Shown here in pieces: positions 16,483-26,581 of a DNA stretch of 64,000 nt. The notes under the pieces were generated by a model that worked only from the letters and a program-made list of their open reading frames with translations, was not told where the DNA came from and did no database searches. This stretch comes from Flavobacteriaceae bacterium UBA4439 (GTDB taxonomy: Bacteria; Bacteroidota; Bacteroidia; Flavobacteriales; Flavobacteriaceae). The position numbers were made by a program, and so were the translations under genes. The stretch lies in the NCBI GenBank assembly GCA_002390455.1, contig DGPN01000047.1, forward strand, positions 1-64,000, in the 5' to 3' direction. Each line of letters opens with the position of its first letter. The stretch's first letter is position 1.

Positions 16483-17076
16483 GTGGGGTTCTGGAATCAA
16501 CTGTTCGGTAGAAAAAAAAACAATCCAGACACAGGGGCCAACAGCCCCTACCTTCCTGAAAAGAAAAATGATGTCGAAATCATTTTTGCCGAAAAGTTTA
16601 CCCAAAAAGGAGGAAAATTTATCTACAGTGAGGATGTAAAATCCACCGATGATTTTTTTAAACTCATTCTAGAAGAAAATCATTGGTCCAGTCAAGACGT
16701 ATTGTGTTTTGATCCCCAACTGATCCAGAGGTTCGGACTGGAACCCTCAGCCGATTCTATTGATCCCCAAAAGTTCAAAGCCCTGCTCATCAGCTGTGAG
16801 TATTTGATCGCCAACAAAGGAACAGTGCTGATTTGTCATCACCAACTCAAAGATTTTAAACTCGATACCCTACCCGATTTTTTTATTGTTTTTTCGGGTC
16901 TGGACAACTTTGTAAACGATGTGAGCGAAGGAATGAGCCAGCTCAAAAACAAGTATGCCGATCATCTGCCCAATAACATCACCACACTGAATGTGAAAAA
17001 CTCAAAAGACGAAAAAGATTTTTTATCGTATGGGAATAGTGCGAAAAACCTATATTTAGTTCTTCAAGAGCATTGA
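16483..17076 (+). CDS. LUD domain protein (LutC/YkgG-like)
   Basis: This is a 197-aa protein with a GTG start at 16483 (MGFWNQLFGRKK), six bases after ftsH. The LUD fold is named for lactate utilisation proteins, but this stand-alone version between ftsH and cdsA is a conserved Flavobacteriia neighbour without lutA or lutB. Its role is therefore unknown. The C-terminal half contains an ICHHQLKDF segment and a VFSGLDNFVNDV segment typical of the group. cdsA follows after four bases. Confidence 0.8.
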   Translation: MGFWNQLFGRKKNNPDTGANSPYLPEKKNDVEIIFAEKFTQKGGKFIYSEDVKSTDDFFKLILEENHWSSQDVLCFDPQLIQRFGLEPSADSIDPQKFKALLISCEYLIANKGTVLICHHQLKDFKLDTLPDFFIVFSGLDNFVNDVSEGMSQLKNKYADHLPNNITTLNVKNSKDEKDFLSYGNSAKNLYLVLQEH

Positions 17077-17080
17077 GTTA

Positions 17081-17884
17081 ATGAGAGAACTATTTGTCAG
17101 AGGAATTTCAGGACTGTTTTATGTCGGTTTGATACTGGGGTCTGTTTACTATGATCGGTTGATCTTTACTTTGGTGATTCTGATCTTTTCAGGCTTGGCA
17201 ATGGTTGAATTTCAGCGACTGGTCAATCACAAAAGTTATATGCCCATTGCGTTGGCCATCCTTCTTGCATACAATTTCTACCAATCAAAAATCAATACAC
17301 CCGAATTATTCTACCCATTACTGAGTGTTTTTATGGCTCATGTTTTTTTGATCTATTGGCTTTATAGTAACAAAAGTATATCATTGGGTTATCTTTCCAG
17401 AACCCTACTCAGCTTATTCTATATTGGTTTGGGATGTTTTTTTATCATTGCTCTGGCTGGAAATGTCAACCAATATCAACCCCAAAACATTTTATTATTT
17501 TTTGTGCTGATTTGGATCAACAACTCATGTGCCTATTTCATTGGAAAAAAGCTGGGGAAAAATCCTCTTTTCTTACGTGTGTCCCCCAAAAAAACTTGGG
17601 AAGGTTTTGTTGGAGGACTCATTTTCACTTTGATCACAGCCTTAATTTTTCATCATTTTTATGCCAATCAATCCATACTATACTACCTCATCATTGCTTT
17701 GATCACCAGTGTTTTGGCGACCTTGGGCGATCTGATTCAATCCCTTTTCAAACGATATGCAAAAGTTAAGGACAGCGGTTCATTGATTCCAGGACACGGA
17801 GGTTTTTTTGATCGCATGGACAGTGCTATTTTTGTAGCCCCTTGGTTTTATTTATTACTCAATTACAAAGAATATGTTTCATAA
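17081..17884 (+). CDS. cdsA: Phosphatidate cytidylyltransferase
   Basis: This 267-aa, multi-helix membrane protein turns phosphatidic acid and CTP into CDP-diacylglycerol. The family signature lies near the C-terminus: SPKKTWEGF, then KRYAKVKDSGSLIPGHGGFF and DRMDS, with the catalytic Asp residues. The stop overlaps the psd start by 11 bases. Together cdsA and psd supply early and late steps of phosphatidylethanolamine synthesis. Confidence 0.95.
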   Translation: MRELFVRGISGLFYVGLILGSVYYDRLIFTLVILIFSGLAMVEFQRLVNHKSYMPIALAILLAYNFYQSKINTPELFYPLLSVFMAHVFLIYWLYSNKSISLGYLSRTLLSLFYIGLGCFFIIALAGNVNQYQPQNILLFFVLIWINNSCAYFIGKKLGKNPLFLRVSPKKTWEGFVGGLIFTLITALIFHHFYANQSILYYLIIALITSVLATLGDLIQSLFKRYAKVKDSGSLIPGHGGFFDRMDSAIFVAPWFYLLLNYKEYVS

Positions 17885-18524
17885 AGAAGGTTTTAAAATC
17901 ATCATCAACACATTTTTACTATGTGCAGTTCTTGCATTATTGGCTGAGTATCGCATTGAAAATTTATGGATCCAAAAAGCCGTTCAAGTTGTAAGTGTGG
18001 TCTTACTGATATTGGTACTTCAGTTTTTTAGAAATCCGAAAAGGAGAACCGTTCTCAACGAAAACCACATCATTTCGCCTGTGGATGGAAAAGTGGTGGT
18101 CATCGAAGAAGTTTTTGAGAAAGAGTTTTTTAAAGACAAGCGATTACAGGTGTCCATTTTTATGTCACCCCTCAACGTACATGTCACCCGCTATGCCATC
18201 AGTGGATCGGTTGTTTTTAGCAAATACCACCCTGGGAAATACTTAGTGGCATGGCATCCCAAATCGTCTGAGTTGAATGAAAGGACTACGGTGGTGTTAG
18301 AAAATAATACGGTCGGCAAAATCTTATATCGCCAAATTGCTGGAGCAGTCGCTCGTAGGATCGTAAACTACGCCAAGGTGGGTGACAAAGTGGTTCAGGG
18401 AACAGATGCTGGCTTTATCAAATTCGGTTCTCGTGTTGACTTATTTTTGCCCATAGGGACAAAGGTCAATGTTGAAATCGATCAGATCGTCAAAGGCGGA
18501 AAAGACTGTATCGCAGCCATCTGA
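17874..18524 (+). CDS. psd: Phosphatidylserine decarboxylase family protein
   Basis: This is a 216-aa protein of the short Psd form. Two hydrophobic segments (about residues 8-22 and 32-45) anchor it. The self-cleavage site is in KFGSRVDLFLP near residue 184, where the Ser becomes the pyruvoyl group. SPVDGKVVVIEE near residue 63 is also conserved. It makes phosphatidylethanolamine at the inner membrane. It is the last gene of the rsfS operon and converges on the repeat-protein gene. Confidence 0.92.
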   Translation: MFHKEGFKIIINTFLLCAVLALLAEYRIENLWIQKAVQVVSVVLLILVLQFFRNPKRRTVLNENHIISPVDGKVVVIEEVFEKEFFKDKRLQVSIFMSPLNVHVTRYAISGSVVFSKYHPGKYLVAWHPKSSELNERTTVVLENNTVGKILYRQIAGAVARRIVNYAKVGDKVVQGTDAGFIKFGSRVDLFLPIGTKVNVEIDQIVKGGKDCIAAI

Positions 18525-18542
18525 TTTGGAGTTTTAGCGGTT

Positions 18543-20882
18543 TTACAGACTGTGGTTTTTGAAAATGTCGGAGTAATTATCTTGTGTTATACTTTTACTA
18601 CCTTTGTTAGCGTAAGCATTATTTGTTATGGCTTGAGGATCACCCCAACTGTCTCCATCGCTGTCCATATACCATTTTTTGTTGGGATAATAGGATGCAT
18701 TGTTGTCATCGCAGTCCAGACTGTCGCTAACATAGCCTTGTTGGGGTTGATGGCTGTAAAAAACAAAGTTGTTGATGTCTCCAAACTGATCTCCGTCTTG
18801 ATCCCTGTAAAAACGACGGGGAGCAATGTTGTCGATCTTATCAGTGGAATCGTCATAATCTTGGGAGTTCAGAACATAGCCAGTGGAGCTGATACATTGG
18901 GTTTGACTCAACCTACCCCCCCAGCCATCGCCATCGCTGTCAAGGTACCAGACCGTTTGAGGATGGATAAGCGTATCGCTGTCGTTACAGTCTAAGTTGT
19001 TGATCACATAGCCCTCTGGTTTTTCGCTATAGCGTAAATGATCGTTGGGGTCGCCATAGTCATCCCCGTCTTGATCCCGATAAAAGTCTTGGGGGGCAAT
19101 GTTGGTGATCTTTTCCGTAGTGTCGTCATGATCTTCTTTGTTCAGAACGTAGTTCTCAGGCTGTTCGCATTGTTGGAGCGTTTGTTCTGAATCTCCCCAA
19201 CTGTCCCCATCACTGTCAAGATACCATAGGGTCTCGGGGTGGATTAAAGCATCGCTGTCATTGCAGTCTCCAAATGCAACAGCGTAGCTATCATTAGGTT
19301 TTTGACTAAAAAGTTTGGCTTGATCTTCAACTCCGTATTGGTCGCCATCGCTGTCTTTGTAATAGTATTCTGGAAGGGTATCGGTAATGTCAGAGTCCTG
19401 ATCATCAAAGTCGTCTTGATTGAGAACATAGAGGTTACCAGAGTAGCAACCTGTGATGGTAATCGATACGGTGGATGGTGCAATATTTTTGTCAGGTGTT
19501 CCTCTTAGTAGATTGGTCTGCTCTAGTTTGGTCGGGTTATAGCCCTTACCGTCTTGGTCCTGATCGATGTACCAAAGGGTAAAATCATGAAGTAAAGCAT
19601 CGGTATCATCACAATCGGTGGCTTGGGTAACATAGTTTCCTGTATCTGGTTTTACACTGTGATACAAATATTGGTCGGGATTCCCATGTCCGTCTCCGTC
19701 CTGATCCTCGTAAAAGTATTGAGGAGTAATGTTGGTGATTTTAACGTTACTGTCATTAATATCGCTGCGATTCAATACATAACCACTGGGTTGGGAACAT
19801 TGTTTTCTAGATTGGCTTGGGTTTCCAAAGCCATCGCCATCGCTGTCGCGGTACCATACGGTATTGCTGTGAACCAAACGGTTACTGTCGTTACAGTCCT
19901 TGTTGTTGGTTACATAGCCCTTTGGTCGGAAACTGCAATAATTAGTGGATTTAGAATTACCCTCGCCATCGCCATCGGCGTCTCGGTAATACATCTGTGG
20001 ATAGATGTTGGTGATACAAGGTTCATCGTCATCGTAGTCCGAACCATTGGAAACATAGCCCGTGGGTTGCTCACAGGTTTGTTTGATCTGATCTCCTCCC
20101 CAGCCATCGCCATCGCTGTCAAGGTACCAAACGGTTTTGGGATGAATGAATTTGTTGTCGTCGTTACAGTCATCGGCAGTGGCGTAATAGTTTTCAGGAG
20201 CAAGACAGGCCTTGGTATTAATGGCAGAAGCTGCGTATCCATCTCCGTCGGAATCGTAATACCAGGTGTAAAGGCTGGTGGTATTAGCATCGTTATCACA
20301 GGCATCGTCCGTAGTCAGGACGTATTGATTGGATGGAGGCGTACAACCTGTAAAAGCAGTACTCCCTCCAATTGTGTCTCCGTCATTGTCCAAATACCAA
20401 ACCGTTCGGGAATGGATCTGTGGGTCGTTGTCATTGCAATCTGCTGCCCGTCTTTTGACGTATTTGGGATCGGGAGCACAATCAAAAGCCTTGGATCGGC
20501 TTGGGTCTCCGTCGCCGTCACCGTCGTTGTCATAATACCATACAGAGCCAGGGTAGATGTCGGGATCTAAATCGTCGCAGTCATCGTCATTATCAACAAA
20601 CTCCTCCACATATGAAACCTGATAATCCGCAAGAACACTATTCATACAGCCATACATTAAGTGGGATCCGAAAACATAGCCAACATTGGAATTGTTATAA
20701 TAGTTATGTATGAGGTCGTCTTTCATACTTTGGGTATATTTTTGATTTCCATATCCATCCCCATCATTATCAAAATAGTAAAACTCAGGGTTGTAACAAC
20801 CACTATTGTTTTGCGCCATAATTCCCAAAGAATTTAAAGCAAAACATAACAAAACCCATAAATAATTAAAACTGTGGGACAT
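18543..20882 (-). CDS. Secreted protein of 15 Asp-rich MopE-like repeats
   Basis: This is a 779-aa protein. Residues 1-23 are a signal peptide ending in MAQ. The rest is 15 repeats of about 45 aa, each with an aromatic-Y-x-D-x-DGD-x-x-G core (e.g. WYLDSDGDGWGG) and many with a later DCNDSD-type motif. The pattern resembles the putative metal-binding motif of MopE and thrombospondin type 3 calcium loops, so it probably binds calcium outside the cell. Repeats 5-15 alternate between two subtypes. The last repeat breaks off and no C-terminal T9SS sorting domain follows, so its export route and attachment are unclear. Its DNA is itself repetitive, which leaves long meaningless open frames on the opposite strand. 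Confidence 0.85.
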   Translation of the reverse strand: MSHSFNYLWVLLCFALNSLGIMAQNNSGCYNPEFYYFDNDGDGYGNQKYTQSMKDDLIHNYYNNSNVGYVFGSHLMYGCMNSVLADYQVSYVEEFVDNDDDCDDLDPDIYPGSVWYYDNDGDGDGDPSRSKAFDCAPDPKYVKRRAADCNDNDPQIHSRTVWYLDNDGDTIGGSTAFTGCTPPSNQYVLTTDDACDNDANTTSLYTWYYDSDGDGYAASAINTKACLAPENYYATADDCNDDNKFIHPKTVWYLDSDGDGWGGDQIKQTCEQPTGYVSNGSDYDDDEPCITNIYPQMYYRDADGDGEGNSKSTNYCSFRPKGYVTNNKDCNDSNRLVHSNTVWYRDSDGDGFGNPSQSRKQCSQPSGYVLNRSDINDSNVKITNITPQYFYEDQDGDGHGNPDQYLYHSVKPDTGNYVTQATDCDDTDALLHDFTLWYIDQDQDGKGYNPTKLEQTNLLRGTPDKNIAPSTVSITITGCYSGNLYVLNQDDFDDQDSDITDTLPEYYYKDSDGDQYGVEDQAKLFSQKPNDSYAVAFGDCNDSDALIHPETLWYLDSDGDSWGDSEQTLQQCEQPENYVLNKEDHDDTTEKITNIAPQDFYRDQDGDDYGDPNDHLRYSEKPEGYVINNLDCNDSDTLIHPQTVWYLDSDGDGWGGRLSQTQCISSTGYVLNSQDYDDSTDKIDNIAPRRFYRDQDGDQFGDINNFVFYSHQPQQGYVSDSLDCDDNNASYYPNKKWYMDSDGDSWGDPQAITNNAYANKGSKSITQDNYSDIFKNHSL

Positions 20883-21143
20883 CGATTTAGTTTTTGATAC
20901 GCTCCCACTATTTTATTGCGTAGGCTTATATTGTGCAAATTTTATTTTGAGGTGACTAAAAAATTATTGACTAAGGATAGAAAAGTGTTAATCATTGTAA
21001 ATCAATATTTTAAAGAAAAAAGCGAAGTGCCGAACATCGGTTAAAAAGTGAGGAGAGTCTCCTGAAAAATTACTTATTAATAGTAAGAAAAATCCTTCAA
21101 ATCAAACTGTCTGGAAAAAACAGAACGTATCGCAGTCATTGGA

Positions 21144-23765
21144 TTAAAACTGACTAAGGCTTTTCTTTAATAAGACAATTCTCTCCTGAGCATCCGATGC
21201 TTTTTTACGTTCTAGTTCAATTACCTTTTCAGGGGCATTAGACACAAAACGTTCATTGGATAGTTTTTTCTCTACCGATTTGAGAAATCCTTCTGCATAT
21301 TGTAATTCCTGCGTCAGTTTCTTACGCTCCTCCTCAGGGTCAACGGCTTCGTTTATGGGTATAAAAAATTCTGATTTTCCGACCCTAAAAGAGCCTAGGG
21401 CTTGGCTTTCGTCCTGGATTTTGGCTTCAATAGATTCCAGCTGGGCCAGTTTAAGAATAACCTCTGGATAAGGGATTTGAGCCTCGGAAATCAAAATCAA
21501 CTGTTCTTTGAATCCGATATTTTTTTCTTTTCTAAAGTTTCTTATGCCTGCAATGATTTGTTTGACCCTTTCAAAATCATCTATGTATTGTTGATCTACT
21601 TTCTCTAAGATCGGCCATTGGGAAACCACCAGTGCGTCAGAGGTGTCTCGCTTACCGATGTGGTGCCAGAGCTCTTCGGTGATAAAGGGCATAAAAGGGT
21701 GAAGCAGCCTGAGGTTGTCCTCAAATAAATTTTTTACTTCCTCAAGAGTACCACTGTCTATGGGATCTCCATAGCTGGGCTTGACCATTTCCAAAAACCA
21801 CGAACAATAATCATCCCAAATCAATTTATACAAACTCATCAAAGCATCGGAAATTCTGTACTTGCTGTAGTGATCATCGATCAGACTAAGGGTTTGATGA
21901 AATAGGTTTTTGTACCAATGAATGGCTGCCTTGTTAACGGCAGGTATTTCTAGGGTTGGATTTACCTCCCATCCCTCTACCAAACGGTAGGCGTTCCAGA
22001 TTTTATTGGCAAAATTTTTGCCTTGTTGGCAAAGGCTTTCATCAAAAAGCAAATCATTTCCAGCGGCAGAACTCAACATCAGCCCAACCCTAACAGCATC
22101 AGCTCCATATTCTTCTATCAAAGCCAGTGCATCGGGAGAATTGCCCAATTGTTTAGACATTTTTCTGCCCTGTTTGTCCCGCACCAATCCTGTCAAATAA
22201 ACGTTGGAAAAAGGCTTTTCGTTTCGCAGTTCGTATCCAGACATGATCATCCGTGCCACCCAAAAAAATAAAATATCGGGGCCAGTAACCAAATCTTGGG
22301 TGGGATAATAATAGCTAATTTCGGGATTGTCGGGTTCCAGTACTCCATTAAATACCGATATGGGCCACAACCACGAGGAAAACCATGTGTCCAAAACATC
22401 TTCGTCTTGACGTAAATCAGAGGCTTGAAGTTGGTCATTTCCAGCCTTGGCCTTGGCCAGCTCAAGGGCGGTGGCTTTATCTTTGGCCACTACAAATTGG
22501 GAATTGTCCTTTCCGTAGTAGAAGGCAGGGATTTGCTGTCCCCACCACAACTGTCTGGAAATATTCCAATCGCGGATGTTTTCCATCCAATGACGGTAGG
22601 TGTTTTTGAACTTTTCGGGGACCAATTTCACTTCTTTGCTTTCCAAAACTGCGTCAATTGCAGGCTGGGAAAGGCCTTCCATTTTGAGGAACCACTGATC
22701 CGAAAGTCGAGGTTCGATCACCGCTTTGGTGCGTTCTGATGTCCCCACTTTGTGGCGGTGGTTTTCTTTTTTGATCAATTGACCGCTGGCCTCTAAGGCC
22801 TTGGCTATTTTTTTTCGGGCTACAAAACGATCCATGCCTTCAAATTCCAAACCGTGATGGTTTAGGCTTGCATCAGCATTAAAAATATCTATTACCTCCA
22901 ATTGGTGTTTTTCGCCCAGGGCTTTGTCATTGATATCATGGGCTGGAGTCACTTTAAGACAACCCGTACCAAATTCTATGTCCACGTATTCGTCTTGGAT
23001 GATTGGGATTTTGCGATTGGCAATGGGAACGATTAATTGCTTTCCTTTGAGGTGAGCATAACGTTCATCCTCGGGATGGACACAAACAGCGGTGTCGCCC
23101 AAAAGGGTTTCGGGGCGAGTCGTTGCAATGATCACTTTTTCTTCACTGTCCACCACAGCATAGGCGATATGATAGAGTTGGCCATCACGCTCTTCGTAGA
23201 TCACCTCCTCATCGGAAAGGGTGGTTTTGGCTTCGGGATCCCAATTGACCATTCGGTAACCCCTGTAAATTAACCCTTTGTTGTAGAGCTTTATAAAAGT
23301 ATCAATTACCGAAGCCGACATGTTCTCGTCTAAGGTAAATTTGGTTCGGCTCCAATCACAAGAACAACCCAGTTTTTTGAGCTGTTCAAGGATGACCCCT
23401 CCATACTCGTGAGTCCAATCCCAAGCGTGCTTTAAAAAATCTTCGCGACTGAGTGAGGATTTTTCAATGCCTTGTTCTTTGAGTCTGGCCACTACTTTGG
23501 CCTCTGTGGCGATGGAGGCATGATCGGTCCCCGGAACCCAACAAGCATTATAGCCCTTCATTCTGGCACGACGAATGATGATGTCTTGAAGTGTATTGTT
23601 CAACATATGCCCCATATGCAAAACCCCAGTAACATTGGGGGGAGGAATCACTATGGTGTAAGGGTCTCTATCGTCTGGAGTAGAAGAAAAAAAATCTTTT
23701 TCCATCCAATAGGAATACCATTTATCTTCAACGTCTTGGGATATAAACTTAGATGGAATCTCCAT
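21144..23765 (-). CDS. valS: Valine--tRNA ligase
   Basis: This 873-aa class I synthetase charges tRNA-Val. The nucleotide motif [13 protein letters not shown] ends in HMGH at residues 50-53, and the second motif is KMSKQ near residue 530 ([13 protein letters not shown]). The editing domain lies between them. The C-terminal coiled coil (about residues 800-873) rich in E, K and R is the usual ValRS tail. The gene stands alone; a weak hairpin downstream (21049-21061) may end its transcript. Confidence 0.97.
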   Translation of the reverse strand: MEIPSKFISQDVEDKWYSYWMEKDFFSSTPDDRDPYTIVIPPPNVTGVLHMGHMLNNTLQDIIIRRARMKGYNACWVPGTDHASIATEAKVVARLKEQGIEKSSLSREDFLKHAWDWTHEYGGVILEQLKKLGCSCDWSRTKFTLDENMSASVIDTFIKLYNKGLIYRGYRMVNWDPEAKTTLSDEEVIYEERDGQLYHIAYAVVDSEEKVIIATTRPETLLGDTAVCVHPEDERYAHLKGKQLIVPIANRKIPIIQDEYVDIEFGTGCLKVTPAHDINDKALGEKHQLEVIDIFNADASLNHHGLEFEGMDRFVARKKIAKALEASGQLIKKENHRHKVGTSERTKAVIEPRLSDQWFLKMEGLSQPAIDAVLESKEVKLVPEKFKNTYRHWMENIRDWNISRQLWWGQQIPAFYYGKDNSQFVVAKDKATALELAKAKAGNDQLQASDLRQDEDVLDTWFSSWLWPISVFNGVLEPDNPEISYYYPTQDLVTGPDILFFWVARMIMSGYELRNEKPFSNVYLTGLVRDKQGRKMSKQLGNSPDALALIEEYGADAVRVGLMLSSAAGNDLLFDESLCQQGKNFANKIWNAYRLVEGWEVNPTLEIPAVNKAAIHWYKNLFHQTLSLIDDHYSKYRISDALMSLYKLIWDDYCSWFLEMVKPSYGDPIDSGTLEEVKNLFEDNLRLLHPFMPFITEELWHHIGKRDTSDALVVSQWPILEKVDQQYIDDFERVKQIIAGIRNFRKEKNIGFKEQLILISEAQIPYPEVILKLAQLESIEAKIQDESQALGSFRVGKSEFFIPINEAVDPEEERKKLTQELQYAEGFLKSVEKKLSNERFVSNAPEKVIELERKKASDAQERIVLLKKSLSQF

Positions 23766-23794
23766 GAAATGTAGTAAGCCTTTTAAATGCTTGA

Positions 23795-23802
23795 CAAAAG
23801 TA
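23795..23802 (-). promoter_or_regulatory. -7 box for valS
   Basis: On the minus strand TACTTTTG matches TAnnTTTG exactly, 29 bases before the valS ATG at 23765. No TTTG at the right spacing was found. Confidence 0.45.
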
Positions 23803-23884
23803 ACAACCCTTTAGGGATTATAAAACCCTGTCATTTTTGGTTTTCTTATTAAAGTTGTAAATTTATAGAATAGAATTTATAAGA

Positions 23885-24265
23885 ATGAAAAAAGCAATCC
23901 TTTTTATTTTATTGATTTTTGCTCCGCTTGCATTAAGTGCTCAAGCTTCTGGCCCTATGATAAACTTTGACATGGATACCATTGATTATGGTGAAATTGT
24001 TAAAGGAAGCGATGGGGGCCGGACTTTTACCTTTGAAAACACAGGAGATGCACCGTTGGAGATTCAAGGAGTCCGATCCAGTTGCGGCTGTACCATCCCC
24101 AAAAAACCAGAAGCACCCATTGCTCCCGGAGAAAAAGGGGAAATTACGGTAAGGTATGACACCAATCGAGTTGGGGTATTCAGAAAAACAATCACCGTGA
24201 ATACCAATGTTGCTTCTGCCAGTATCATCGCCCTAAAAATTAAGGGCAACGTATTGGCCGATTGA
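23885..24265 (+). CDS. DUF1573 domain protein, exported
   Basis: This 126-aa protein has a signal peptide at residues 1-20 (core ILFILLIFAPLAL, cleavage near SAQA). The rest is one DUF1573 domain, an Ig-like beta-sandwich abundant in Bacteroidota: FDYGEI-like start (IDYGEIVKGSDGG), SSCGCTIP near residue 68, and ITVRYDTNRVG. Its function is not known. It diverges from valS; the next gene starts 89 bases on. Confidence 0.9.
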   Translation: MKKAILFILLIFAPLALSAQASGPMINFDMDTIDYGEIVKGSDGGRTFTFENTGDAPLEIQGVRSSCGCTIPKKPEAPIAPGEKGEITVRYDTNRVGVFRKTITVNTNVASASIIALKIKGNVLAD

Positions 24266-24305
24266 TTTGTTTCCATCCACCTATCAATTAATTTTTGACC
24301 TTCAG

Positions 24306-24337
24306 TTGAGAAACAGGGCTTTTTTTTTGAATATTTG
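24306..24337 (+). promoter_or_regulatory. Promoter of the aminotransferase-murB pair
   Basis: TTG (24306-24308), a 21-base spacer and AATATTTG (24330-24337, seven of eight matches to TAnnTTTG) lie 17 bases before the ATG at 24355. Confidence 0.45.
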
Positions 24338-24354
24338 CATTCATAAATTATAAG

Positions 24355-25548
24355 ATGCCAAAAATTTCCAAAAAAGGTCAAGAATTGCCCTCGTCTCCCA
24401 TCCGGAAACTGGTTCTTCACTCAGATGAAGCCAAAACTCGTGGAGTAGAAGTTTTGCATCTCAATATTGGTCAACCGGATATCGAGGCCCCCAAAGAGGC
24501 CATGGAAGTGGTGAGGGATCAACGCCTAAATCTCCTGCCCTATGGCTCCTCTCAAGGTCCATTGTCCTATCGAACTCAACTTTGTCGTTACTATGAACAA
24601 CATGATATATCCATTGAACCCGATGATATCATTGTAACTACAGGAGCCAGTGAGGCTTTATCATTTACCCTCAACGTGATCTGTGATGCCGGGGACGAAA
24701 TCATTATTCCCGAACCTTTTTATGCTAATTATAATGGATTTGCAGCTGCTTGTAGTGTGGAAGTGATTCCTGTGGTTTCGCATTTTGAAAATCGATTCGA
24801 ATTGCCTCCCATAGCCCTATTAGAAGAAAAAATTACTAAAAAGACTCGAGCCATACTGATTTGCAATCCCAGTAATCCAACGGGTTACCTATACAGTGAG
24901 GCGGAAATCAAGGACTTGATTAATCTGGCCGTAGCACACGATATTTTTATCATCGTAGATGAAGTATACCGAGAATTCATCTATACTAAACAGTCCCATT
25001 ATTCTGTTTTAAAGTCTGAAAAAGGCAGTCAACATGCTGTGATGATCGATTCAGTATCCAAACGTTATAGTTTATGTGGAGCAAGGGTAGGCTGTATGAT
25101 CTCCAAAAACAAAGCACTGATGGCCACTGCCCTTAAATTTGCTCACCTTCGCTTGTCTCCTCCTGCTTTGGCCCTAATGGTCAGTGAGGCCGCCGTTTCC
25201 TCACCCCCTTCCTATTTGGAGGATGTAAAAAAAGAATACGAAAAAAGGAAAAACGTTACCGTTGCTGCACTGGAAAAAATCGAGGGTGTAGAAGTCTCCA
25301 ATCCCATGGGAGCATTTTATTGTATTGCCAAACTCCCTATCGATAGTGCCGAAGATTTTTCTAAATTTTTGCTCACCGATTTTGAAGATCAAGGACAAAC
25401 CGTTATGCTGGCTCCTGCTGCGGGCTTTTACTCTTCACCCGAATTGGGCAAAGATCAAGTCCGATTGGCGTTTGTATTGGAAAGCAAAAAACTCCAACGA
25501 GCCGCCGAAATTTTAGAAAAAGCTTTGACGGCCTATCGTAATTCCTAG
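24355..25548 (+). CDS. Class I/II PLP-dependent aminotransferase
   Basis: This is a 397-aa fold-type I enzyme. The PLP lysine is in SVSKRYSLCGARVG (about residue 234). The cofactor-contacting ICNPSNPTGY is near residue 165, and DEVYREFIY holds the conserved Asp/Tyr. It is closest in style to aspartate or broad-specificity aminotransferases; the substrate cannot be assigned. murB follows after 20 bases, with the pair probably co-transcribed. Confidence 0.88.
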   Translation: MPKISKKGQELPSSPIRKLVLHSDEAKTRGVEVLHLNIGQPDIEAPKEAMEVVRDQRLNLLPYGSSQGPLSYRTQLCRYYEQHDISIEPDDIIVTTGASEALSFTLNVICDAGDEIIIPEPFYANYNGFAAACSVEVIPVVSHFENRFELPPIALLEEKITKKTRAILICNPSNPTGYLYSEAEIKDLINLAVAHDIFIIVDEVYREFIYTKQSHYSVLKSEKGSQHAVMIDSVSKRYSLCGARVGCMISKNKALMATALKFAHLRLSPPALALMVSEAAVSSPPSYLEDVKKEYEKRKNVTVAALEKIEGVEVSNPMGAFYCIAKLPIDSAEDFSKFLLTDFEDQGQTVMLAPAAGFYSSPELGKDQVRLAFVLESKKLQRAAEILEKALTAYRNS

Positions 25549-25568
25549 GCATTTTTCTATCTTTCCCT

Positions 25569-26579
25569 ATGGTTTTGAATTTCCAAAAAGACATTTCTCT
25601 ACGCACCTATAATACATTTGGCATCGATGTTAAATCAAAAAAATTCATCGGCATTCAATCCACTGATGTATTAAAAGCGGTTTTGGCCGAAAATCAAGGA
25701 GCCCAAGTTCTTCTATTGGGAGGTGGAAGTAATCTCTTACTTACAAAGGATTTTGACGGATTGACCATCAGAATTGAAAATCGTGGAATAGAAATTCTTA
25801 AGGAGGATGAATACGGGGCGAGGATCAAAGTCGCAGCGGGTGAAAACTGGCATGATTTCGTACTGTGGTGTTTGAAAAAAGATTTTGGTGGTGTAGAAAA
25901 TTTAGCCCTGATCCCTGGCAGTGTGGGGGCGGCTCCCATCCAAAATATCGGAGCCTATGGGGTGGAGCTAAGTCAAGTTTTTGAAAGCTGTGAAGCCATG
26001 TCTCGAGAGACGGGAGAAATCAAAACCTTTAACAAAACCGAATGTGAATTTGGTTACAGAAATTCTATTTTTAAAAATACACTCAAAGAACAATACATCA
26101 TTACTTCGGTTGAGTTCAATCTGACCAAGGCACCGCATCAAATCAATACCTCCTATGGGGGATTGTCCGAAAAAATAGAGTCTAAATCCCCAAGCATACA
26201 GACCGTCGCCCAGACGGTGATCGAAATCCGGTCGGCCAAATTGCCCGATCCCCGTCATATCGGAAACAGTGGTAGTTTTTTTAAAAATCCCGTGCTAGGT
26301 TCAGAACAGTTTGCAGCATTGCAACAACAATACCCCAACCTGCCTCACTATCCAGATCAAAAAGGGAAAGTCAAAATTCCTGCTGCTTGGTTGATCGACT
26401 ACTTGGGCTTCAAAGGCTATCGCAAGAATGATACTGGTGTCCACCAAAACCAAGCCTTAGTTTTGGTCAATTATGGCAATGCTTCTGGTGCTGAAATCAA
26501 AAAACTGGCCCAGCAGATCAAAGACAAGGTTTTGGAAAACTTTAAGATTGACTTAGAATTTGAGGTGAATATACTCTAG
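25569..26579 (+). CDS. murB: UDP-N-acetylmuramate dehydrogenase
   Basis: This is a 336-aa, FAD-dependent enzyme that reduces UDP-GlcNAc-enolpyruvate to UDP-MurNAc. FAD motifs GGGSNLLLTKDFDG (about residues 51-64) and LALIPGSVGAAPIQNIGAYG (about 112-131) are intact. SGSFFKNP near residue 236 has the proton-donor Ser. Its length and layout fit type I MurB. It converges on dtd with two bases between the stops. Confidence 0.95.
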   Translation: MVLNFQKDISLRTYNTFGIDVKSKKFIGIQSTDVLKAVLAENQGAQVLLLGGGSNLLLTKDFDGLTIRIENRGIEILKEDEYGARIKVAAGENWHDFVLWCLKKDFGGVENLALIPGSVGAAPIQNIGAYGVELSQVFESCEAMSRETGEIKTFNKTECEFGYRNSIFKNTLKEQYIITSVEFNLTKAPHQINTSYGGLSEKIESKSPSIQTVAQTVIEIRSAKLPDPRHIGNSGSFFKNPVLGSEQFAALQQQYPNLPHYPDQKGKVKIPAAWLIDYLGFKGYRKNDTGVHQNQALVLVNYGNASGAEIKKLAQQIKDKVLENFKIDLEFEVNIL

Positions 26580-26581
26580 AG

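Noticed and set aside
19623..20570. 315-aa plus-strand open frame opposite the repeat protein
   Set aside because: Complement of the Asp-rich repeats (GAT/GAC become ATC/GTC), giving a low-complexity Val/Ile-rich chain without domains. The minus strand has a signal peptide and a recognisable repeat.
18543..20882. Regularly spaced DNA repeats as a CRISPR array
   Set aside because: The repeats are coding, about 135-140 bases long and diverged, with no constant short repeat or unique spacers.
21049..21061. Terminator after valS
   Set aside because: AGGAGACTCTCCT on the minus strand forms only a 5-bp stem, with the T-run delayed by two bases; too weak to call.
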